A stretch of 64,000 bases of DNA. Origin: Nocardia transvalensis. GTDB lineage: Bacteria > Actinomycetota > Actinomycetes > Mycobacteriales > Mycobacteriaceae. The stretch covers positions 62,001 through 126,000 of the forward strand of contig NZ_JADLQQ010000002.1 of assembly GCF_015477765.1 (NCBI RefSeq). The letters run 5' to 3'. This document shows, piece after piece, positions 59,256 to 64,000 of the stretch. Position 1 is the first letter of the stretch. Each line of letters opens with the position of its first letter. The translations under genes and the position numbers were made by a program. The notes below the pieces were generated by a model that was given only the letters and a program-made list of their open reading frames with translations, ran no database searches and was not told the DNA's origin.

Positions 59256-59810
59256 TCAGATGCGGTCGTAGATGCCGAGTGCGATCTCCACCGCCGCCGC
59301 GTTGCACTGGTCGTCGGTGAGGTCGAGGTCGCCCATCATGCCCACACTCCACGAGATCGCCGCCACCGCTTGGCGGGCATGGAAGACGGCCATCGGCTCA
59401 TGGTCGGGCGCGGTCATCGCGTCGGCGACGGCCCGGAACTGGTAGCGCAGGTCGGCGCCCACGCCGAGGCGGCGAAACGCCGCCTGGTTCTCGTACATGA
59501 ACCGCGTCATATCGCGCCCGGTGGAGTGCAGCACTGCGCCGTAGCGGCGCAGGATCTCGTGGCCGGTGCGCTTACCCGGCGGCTGGGTGGCCGCCCATTC
59601 GAGGATCTCGTCCACCCCCGTCCGCAGATCGTCGGCGAGGCTGACGACGATCTCCTCCTTGGAGCGGAAGTGGTAGTAGACGGCCGCCTTGGTGATGCCG
59701 AGCCGCTCGGCGATCTGGCGGATGGAGGTCTGGTCGTAGCCGTGGGCGGAGAACAATTCCATTGCCACCGAACGGATCTTGTCGCGCGTATCGGTGCGCC
59801 GCCCTACCAC
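59256..59810 (-). CDS. TetR family transcriptional regulator
   Basis: The 184-residue protein has a TetR helix-turn-helix (RDKIRSVAMELFSAHGYDQTSIRQIAERLGITKAAVYYHFRSKEEIVVSLADDL) and a helical ligand domain. GTG 59810 follows TTGGAGGG. Its stop codon abuts the end of the DUF418-methyltransferase gene (convergent, no gap). It is divergent from the 59924 methyltransferase, with two related operators in between, so that methyltransferase is its probable target. Confidence 0.9.
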   Translation of the reverse strand: MVGRRTDTRDKIRSVAMELFSAHGYDQTSIRQIAERLGITKAAVYYHFRSKEEIVVSLADDLRTGVDEILEWAATQPPGKRTGHEILRRYGAVLHSTGRDMTRFMYENQAAFRRLGVGADLRYQFRAVADAMTAPDHEPMAVFHARQAVAAISWSVGMMGDLDLTDDQCNAAAVEIALGIYDRI

Positions 59811-59830
59811 GATGACCCTCCAATCCTTAC

Positions 59831-59895
59831 TTGACGACCGGTCAGGATCGAGCCTATCGTGACTACCGTTCCGCCAATACTTACCGGCCGTCAAG
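59831..59895. promoter_or_regulatory. two TetR operators between divergent genes
   Basis: TTGACGACCGGTCA (59831-59844, containing TGAC-N5-GTCA) and, inverted, CTTACCGGCCGTCAAG (59880-59895) share the form CTTGACG-CCGGT. One lies near each start, as expected for a repressor acting on both promoters. Confidence 0.6.
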
Positions 59896-59923
59896 CAATG
59901 GATGGCCGCAGGCAGGAGTCGCG

Positions 59924-60796
59924 ATGACCACTCCGTCCCTTCCGCAGGCTCTCTCCGGTCCACCGCTGACCGCCATCGGCGTCGCCGTCATCCGCGCGCG
60001 GGAAACCGAACGCCCCGACCGGCTCTACGCCGACCCGCTCGCGCAGGCATTCGTCGACGCGGCCGAGTCGGCATATCTGAGCCCGGATGCCCCGCCCGGC
60101 TCGGCCGACACCTGGGCAGCAATGCTGGGCTTGGTCGATGCGCTGTATGACAGCCGCACTCTGGCCGTGCGCATGGTGGACGACGACCTGCTGGCCGCCG
60201 CCGATGCCGGAATCGAGCAGATCGTGCTGCTCGGCGCGGGATTGGACACCCACGCGTTCCGGCTGGACTGGCCGACACCGGTGCGGCTGTTCGAAGTCGA
60301 TCTCCCGCCGATGTTCGAGTTCAAGGAAGCCGTCCTGGCCGGACAGCATGCCGAGCCGTCCTGCGAGCGGATCGTGGTACCGGCCGATCTGCGCGAGGAG
60401 TGGGGGAGTGACCTGCTCGACCGCGGTTTCCGGCGGGATATTCCGACCACATGGGTGGATCACGTGACGAATTTCCTGCCGCGGGACGATGCCCGCCGGG
60501 CGGTCGTCACCATCACCGAATTGTCCGCGCCGGGAAGCGGGTTCGGGTTCCCGGTGACGGCGCGTCCGAGCTTTGCGCGCACTCTCGGCGCGGTGCCGGG
60601 GCTGGACTGTATCACCGGCGGTCCGGACGCTGCGACGGCCGAACACGGTATCGGTCCGGACGGCCAGGAATGGCTCGAAAGCCTCGGCTGGGCAACGACC
60701 TTCGTGTGCTTCGCCGACATGGTCGCACACTACGGGCGCGACCTGCCCGCCCCGATCGACCCGGGCACGGGCAACGTCGTGGCCGTGCGTAGATGA
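59924..60796 (+). CDS. SAM-dependent methyltransferase, PPM1/TIGR00027 family
   Basis: The 290-residue protein has the leucine-carboxyl-methyltransferase-like fold: TAIGVAVIRARETERPDRLYADPLAQAFVDAA, IVLLGAGLDTHAFRLDWPTPVRLFEVDLPPMFEFKEAVL and TTWVDHVTNFLP. The residue after LF-EVD is the SAM-binding acidic group. This family is greatly expanded in mycobacteria and nocardiae, and few substrates are known. ATG 59924 follows GGCAGGAG. It is paired with the divergent TetR. Confidence 0.9.
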   Translation: MTTPSLPQALSGPPLTAIGVAVIRARETERPDRLYADPLAQAFVDAAESAYLSPDAPPGSADTWAAMLGLVDALYDSRTLAVRMVDDDLLAAADAGIEQIVLLGAGLDTHAFRLDWPTPVRLFEVDLPPMFEFKEAVLAGQHAEPSCERIVVPADLREEWGSDLLDRGFRRDIPTTWVDHVTNFLPRDDARRAVVTITELSAPGSGFGFPVTARPSFARTLGAVPGLDCITGGPDAATAEHGIGPDGQEWLESLGWATTFVCFADMVAHYGRDLPAPIDPGTGNVVAVRR

Positions 60797-60849
60797 GTAC
60801 TCGGGCAGGAGGGGAGGGCGTCGGCGGGCCTGTCTTCGGCACCCCCTGC

Positions 60850-61131
60850 TCACTGCCCGATGATCGAATTCATGATCGTCCCCGCGCTGGTCGCCACGAC
60901 CCCGCCGATCATCGCGCCCGCCACCATCTTCGGTGACTCCAGGCGACCGCCGCTCCATTTCTCCCACGCGAATCGGCCGCCCGCATAGATGATCGCGGTG
61001 GTGCCCGACAGCAGCATGAACCAGGTGAAGTAGCGCACCAGCTTCATCAGTTTGTCCGCCGCCGGGGGCGTCTCCGGTGTCGGATTCATGATTTGGGTCA
61101 GGATCAACTCGTGCGCGGCTGTGAGGATCAT
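60850..61131 (-). CDS. small two-helix membrane protein resembling conjugation-type pilin-like proteins
   Basis: A 93-residue protein starts at ATG 61131 after GGAGCGAGC; a second in-frame ATG is at 61089. Two hydrophobic helices (VRYFTWFMLLSGTTAIIYAGG and MVAGAMIGGVVATSAGTIMN) follow the segment NPTPETPPAADKL. The layout N-P-x-P...PP-x-A then two helices resembles the small pilin-like proteins of actinobacterial type IV secretion/ICE modules. No other conjugation gene is present, so it may be a remnant or a stand-alone relative. Confidence 0.6.
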   Translation of the reverse strand: MILTAAHELILTQIMNPTPETPPAADKLMKLVRYFTWFMLLSGTTAIIYAGGRFAWEKWSGGRLESPKMVAGAMIGGVVATSAGTIMNSIIGQ

Positions 61132-61260
61132 TGGTTGCGCTCGCTCCGCATCGACGGTGGTGCGTCCACCCTCCATGGTAGGAGGGGCGCAGCGCATGAC
61201 GCGTCAGCGATCCGTGATCGCTTGTCCGGGAGCGCATTTGGCGTCTACCGGGCTTGACAC

Positions 61261-61449
61261 CTATTCGTCGTCGTTATCGGCGGACAGAAAGGCCGCCGCG
61301 GCGATCCATTGACGGCATCCGAGATGCCGGTCGTGGGCGCGCAGAATCGCGCGGGCGCGGCGATAGGTGAGATCACGGGGTTCGAGGGCGCACTCGTCGG
61401 TGGCGCCTACGGAATCGCATGTACCGGAATGCGGAAGCAGTTGGTTCAT
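61261..61449 (-). CDS. small actinobacterial hypothetical protein (62 aa)
   Basis: The 62-residue protein contains LTYRRARAILRAHDRHLGCRQWIAAAAFLSADNDDE, a pattern common in short Streptomyces/Nocardia proteins encoded near DUF397/XRE or DUF574 genes. Two Cys lie at CDSVGATDEC, and one is in the C-terminal half. ATG 61449 follows CAGAGG. It may be transcribed with the upstream DUF574 gene. Function unknown. Confidence 0.5.
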   Translation of the reverse strand: MNQLLPHSGTCDSVGATDECALEPRDLTYRRARAILRAHDRHLGCRQWIAAAAFLSADNDDE

Positions 61450-61558
61450 GGGACGCCTCTGGCCGTTCGCGGGGGAATAACGGTGGCGACGCTGGCGCGG
61501 GGCTCCCAACGATCCGGCGCTGTCCGGCCATCTTCGTCCAGACAAGCTTAGGTCTGCA

Positions 61559-61590
61559 GACTGTGCAGATGCAAGTACATCTGCACAGTC
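61559..61590. promoter_or_regulatory. perfect 13-bp inverted repeat
   Basis: GACTGTGCAGATG-CAAGTA-CATCTGCACAGTC has perfect 13-bp arms. It sits between the DUF574 stop (61680) and the small leftward gene (61449), inside several further CTGCAGA motifs. It could be an operator for a dimeric regulator or an RNA hairpin. No T-tract follows on either strand. Confidence 0.6.
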
Positions 61591-61679
61591 ACAACAAGTG
61601 TCCGCAGATTTTGTGACGGTCCCCCGGGGGCTACGACCCTGAGCGCCCCGGCATAGCCGTGACCCTGAGCGCGGAGCGA

Positions 61680-62477
61680 TCAGGGTTTGCGGGCCACTCC
61701 GCCGTACGCCGCTATCTCACGGACCCGGGCCAGTTCGAGCTCGGGCCGCCGCCAATGCGTGATCGGCCCGAAACCCGGGTCGAGCAGTTCCAGTCCCTCG
61801 AAGACGGCACGCAGTTCGTCCTGGGTGCGCGGGTAGTACGGCACGCCGCCGGACTTGGCGTACTCGTCGCACATGCGCACGTAGTGCGGGCTGTCGGTGG
61901 TGCCGTCCCAATACACCAGATAACTGCCCGACGGCACGGCGGCCATCACCGTGTTCACGATGCGGCGCAGATCCTCGTAGGTGCGGGCATGGCCGAGCAC
62001 GCCCATGAACATCACCCCGATCGGCTTGGTGAAGTTCAGGACGTTGCGGGCCTCCTCGACGATCTGCTCGGGGTTGTGGAAGTCGGCCTCTATATATGTG
62101 GTGACCCCTTCGTCGGTCGTGCTGGTCAGCAGCGCCCGCGCGTGGGTCAGCACCAGCGGGTCGTTGTCGACGTACACGATCCGGGCGTCGGGCACGATGC
62201 TCTGGGCGACCTCGTGGGTGTTCTGCATGGTCGGCAGCCCGGTGCCGATGTCGAGGAACTGCGCGATTCCGGCCTCGCCCGCCAGATGTTTGACGGCGCG
62301 GATGAGGAAGCGGCGGCTCTCGGTGGCCATGGCGCCGATATCGGGGTCGATCTCCAGGCTGGCCTCGCCGACCTGACGGTCGATGTCATAGTTGTCCTTC
62401 CCGCCCATCCAGTAGTTCCAGATCCGTGCGGAATGCGGGATGTCGGTGCGGATCTCGGTGTTGTGCCCTGATGGCAT
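61680..62477 (-). CDS. DUF574 SAM-dependent methyltransferase (Methyltransf_19)
   Basis: The 265-residue protein matches the actinobacterial DUF574 family: HSARIWNYWMGGKDNYDIDRQVGEASLEIDPDIGAMA, RFLIRAVKHLAGEAGIAQFLDIGTGLPTMQNTHEVAQ, IVYVDNDPLVLTHARALL and GVMFMGVLGHA. The fold is a SAM-binding Rossmann domain, but the substrate is unknown. Such genes are frequently found beside XRE/DUF397 pairs, as here. ATG 62477 has GAGGAGCC upstream. Confidence 0.92.
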   Translation of the reverse strand: MPSGHNTEIRTDIPHSARIWNYWMGGKDNYDIDRQVGEASLEIDPDIGAMATESRRFLIRAVKHLAGEAGIAQFLDIGTGLPTMQNTHEVAQSIVPDARIVYVDNDPLVLTHARALLTSTTDEGVTTYIEADFHNPEQIVEEARNVLNFTKPIGVMFMGVLGHARTYEDLRRIVNTVMAAVPSGSYLVYWDGTTDSPHYVRMCDEYAKSGGVPYYPRTQDELRAVFEGLELLDPGFGPITHWRRPELELARVREIAAYGGVARKP

Positions 62478-62882
62478 GAGTCGCGGCTCCTCGTTGAGAG
62501 AATCCCGGGCGGCACCGCCGGCGTGCGGCCGGAGACGCGCACGGGTGGTGGATCTGAACGTGGTTGACAGTACAAGGTTCGGCTGATCCGGACAGGTGGG
62601 ATGGGGTCTTCGATATGCACGCCCCGTTAAAAATTACCGACTGGTCGGCCTGTATTAACTGATTCGTCACGATTGTGGAGAATATGACAGATCAAGATTA
62701 AAGCCCTTGCGGCACTTGCTGTTCCGATGGCTGCAGATGTCTGCGAAGGGATCGATCTCCCGCAACCCGCGTGCTATCGTTTGGATGTCGGTTTCAACTG
62801 CAAGAACATTTGCGCGAACAGATGCAAGCACTACCCCCTTCCGTAGAGGGCGGTGGGGGGACCGATCGAGCAGGAGACAGCA
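62478..62882. other. intergenic region with AT-rich segment
   Basis: About 405 bp between the divergent DUF574 and DUF397 genes. It contains AT-rich stretches unlike the surroundings (GTTAAAAATTACC near 62626; TAACTGATTCGTCACGATTG). A CCGAC-TG-GTCGG palindrome lies at 62637-62648. Promoters for both genes are expected here. No gene is supported. Confidence 0.5.
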
Positions 62883-63116
62883 ATGACCGATACGACAGCT
62901 ATGGTTTCTGGTCGACCGTCCGACTTGGCCTGGCGCAAGAGCACGTTCAGCAATCCGAGCGGAAACTGCGTCGAATTGGCCGACCTGGCCAACGGTTTGG
63001 TTGCCATGCGCAACTCGCGTGACCCCGAGGGCGCGGTGCTCGTCTACACCCGCCCGGAGATCGACGCGTTTCTGCGTGGCGCGAAGAGCGGGGAGTTCGA
63101 CGATTTGGCGCGCTGA
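62883..63116 (+). CDS. DUF397 protein
   Basis: The 77-residue protein has the DUF397 core: LAWRKSTFSNPSGNCVELADLANGLVAMRNSRDPEGAVLVYTRPEIDAFLRGAKSGEFD. These small proteins are encoded beside XRE/DUF5753 regulators in actinomycetes and form toxin-antitoxin-like or regulatory pairs (BldB/WhiJ-type systems). ATG 62883 follows AGGAGACAGC. It precedes the XRE gene by 91 bp. Confidence 0.93.
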   Translation: MTDTTAMVSGRPSDLAWRKSTFSNPSGNCVELADLANGLVAMRNSRDPEGAVLVYTRPEIDAFLRGAKSGEFDDLAR

Positions 63117-63207
63117 GCGGTAACATTGCTAATCGGCGCGGTGTGGTTCGCGACGAGGCGGTTGTGACCCTCACTGCCGGTGATCGTCGAGCATCGGAGT
63201 TGACCTC

Positions 63208-64000
63208 ATGATCGCAGAACCTGTCCGGATCGGCCGCGTGGAATCGCTTGTCGCGGAACGTGGTCCGACCGCGCTTCGGATTGCGGTCGGCGGGCAGCTC
63301 CGGAAATTGCGAGAAGAATGCGGGATTACGCGTGAGGCCGCGGGTGACCACATCCGCGGCTCGCACGCCAAGATCAGTCGCCTCGAACTCGGGCGGACCG
63401 GTTTCAAGGAACGCGACATTCGCGACCTGCTGTCGCTGTACGGCGTCAATGATCCGGAACAGCGCGAGATGTTCCTGGAACTGGTCCGCAAGGCCAACCA
63501 GCCGGGCTGGTGGCATCGCTACAGCGATCTGCTGCCGCCCTGGTTCGAGACCTATCTCGGCCTCGAGCACGCCTCGAAGTCGATTCGTACCTTCGAAGGC
63601 CAGCTCGTTCCGGGCCTGTTGCAGACCGACGAGTACGCCCGGGCCGTGGTCGCCCTCGGCCACGAGAACTCCGAGACCGCGCGGCGAGTCGAGTTGCGCC
63701 GCAAGCGGCAGGAGATTCTCGAGCGGCGCGGCGGGCCGACGCTGTGGGCGGTGCTCGACGAGGCCGTCCTGCATCGGCCGATCGGCGGCAACTCCGTGCT
63801 GCGCGCCCAGGTCGAGCATCTGGTGGAGATGACGAGTAAGCCGAATGTGACCATCCAGGTGCTGCCGTATGCGGCGGGTGGACATGCGGCCGCGGGCAGT
63901 TCGTTCACGATGCTGCGCTTCGCCGAGCCGGAACTTCCCGATATCGTCTATCTCGAGCAATTGACCAGCGCACTGTATCTGGATCGGCAGCAGGATCTGG
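63208..64000 (+). CDS. XRE family regulator with DUF5753 domain (3' end outside window)
   Basis: The visible 264 residues begin with an XRE helix-turn-helix (LRIAVGGQLRKLREECGITREAAGDHIRGSHAKISRLELGRTGFKERDI). The DUF5753 domain follows (ANQPGWWHRYSDLLPPWFETYLGLEHASKSIRTFEGQLVPGLLQTDEYARAV; VTIQVLPYAAGGHAAAGSSFTMLRF), common in actinomycete WhiJ-like regulators. The frame is open to the window edge, about 20-30 residues short of the usual end. It is the partner of the upstream DUF397 gene. Confidence 0.93.
   Translation, partial: MIAEPVRIGRVESLVAERGPTALRIAVGGQLRKLREECGITREAAGDHIRGSHAKISRLELGRTGFKERDIRDLLSLYGVNDPEQREMFLELVRKANQPGWWHRYSDLLPPWFETYLGLEHASKSIRTFEGQLVPGLLQTDEYARAVVALGHENSETARRVELRRKRQEILERRGGPTLWAVLDEAVLHRPIGGNSVLRAQVEHLVEMTSKPNVTIQVLPYAAGGHAAAGSSFTMLRFAEPELPDIVYLEQLTSALYLDRQQDL

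Noticed and set aside
1..64000. tRNA, rRNA, insertion sequences or integrase genes
   Set aside because: No clover-leaf, rRNA-like or transposase/integrase motif was noticed on either strand. This was by eye only.

Overview
The window is very GC-rich, and GTG and TTG starts are common. It carries a DosR/DevR-like regulator, an Acg-type nitroreductase, an F420/Ddn-type reductase, DUF397 next to an XRE/DUF5753 regulator, DUF574 and PPM1-type methyltransferases, a rifampicin-monooxygenase-type flavoprotein and many TetR repressors. This points to an actinomycete chromosome of the Mycobacteriales, most likely Nocardia. No rRNA, tRNA, transposase, integrase or CRISPR array was seen.

The most notable region is the left edge (1-8187), which looks like the right-hand part of a phosphonate natural-product gene cluster. 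Three leftward genes match the phpC-phpD-phpE block of phosphinothricin tripeptide biosynthesis in order and type. They are a phosphonoacetaldehyde-reductase-like iron alcohol dehydrogenase, a 2-hydroxyethylphosphonate dioxygenase (HEPD) with its iron ligands at the family's residue numbers, and a 2-hydroxyacid-dehydrogenase-like PhpE that runs off the window. Divergent from them is a tightly coupled rightward operon: SAM methyltransferase, M20 deacylase/peptidase, stand-alone NRPS condensation domain and an extended SDR. An 18-bp direct repeat lies in the shared promoter region. The inferred route is phosphonoacetaldehyde to hydroxyethylphosphonate to hydroxymethylphosphonate (plus formate) to phosphonoformaldehyde, then amide- or ester-forming tailoring. 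PEP mutase and phosphonopyruvate decarboxylase would have to lie left of position 1.

From 8.2 to 20 kb: an ECF41 sigma factor with its oxidoreductase partner, an AraC regulator and O-methyltransferase, a flavin-type oxidase, an MFS pump, a secreted GH43-like protein, and a small dormancy-like group (membrane protein, DosR-like regulator, Acg-type nitroreductase) followed by a LuxR regulator. From 20 to 28 kb: a tandem-duplicated HxlR regulator sits beside an operon of carotenoid/stilbene oxygenase, LLM flavin oxidoreductase, thiolase, acyl-CoA ligase and SCP2-type thiolase. The same inverted-repeat operator lies in front of both transcription units. At 28-30 kb a RIFMO-type monooxygenase is divergent from its TetR.

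From 30 to 47 kb: envelope proteins (DUF4239, Pro/Gly-rich), a diguanylate cyclase, a P450, small conserved actinobacterial proteins, a GH3 glucosidase, a ceramidase-like hydrolase with Thr at the nucleophile position, an amidohydrolase, a TetR/alpha-beta-hydrolase pair with overlapping palindromic operators, and an agmatine-deiminase-family gene broken by a one-base frameshift. From 47 to 55 kb: a DoxX protein with 22-residue helical repeats, a universal stress protein, gluconokinase, a 21-bp tandem repeat, an MFS/MarR pair, Dps and an amino-acid permease. From 55 to 64 kb: more TetR circuits, a DUF418 protein fused in frame to a PPM1-type methyltransferase, a second such methyltransferase, and a DUF574 / small CxxC-free protein / DUF397 / XRE group cut by the right edge.
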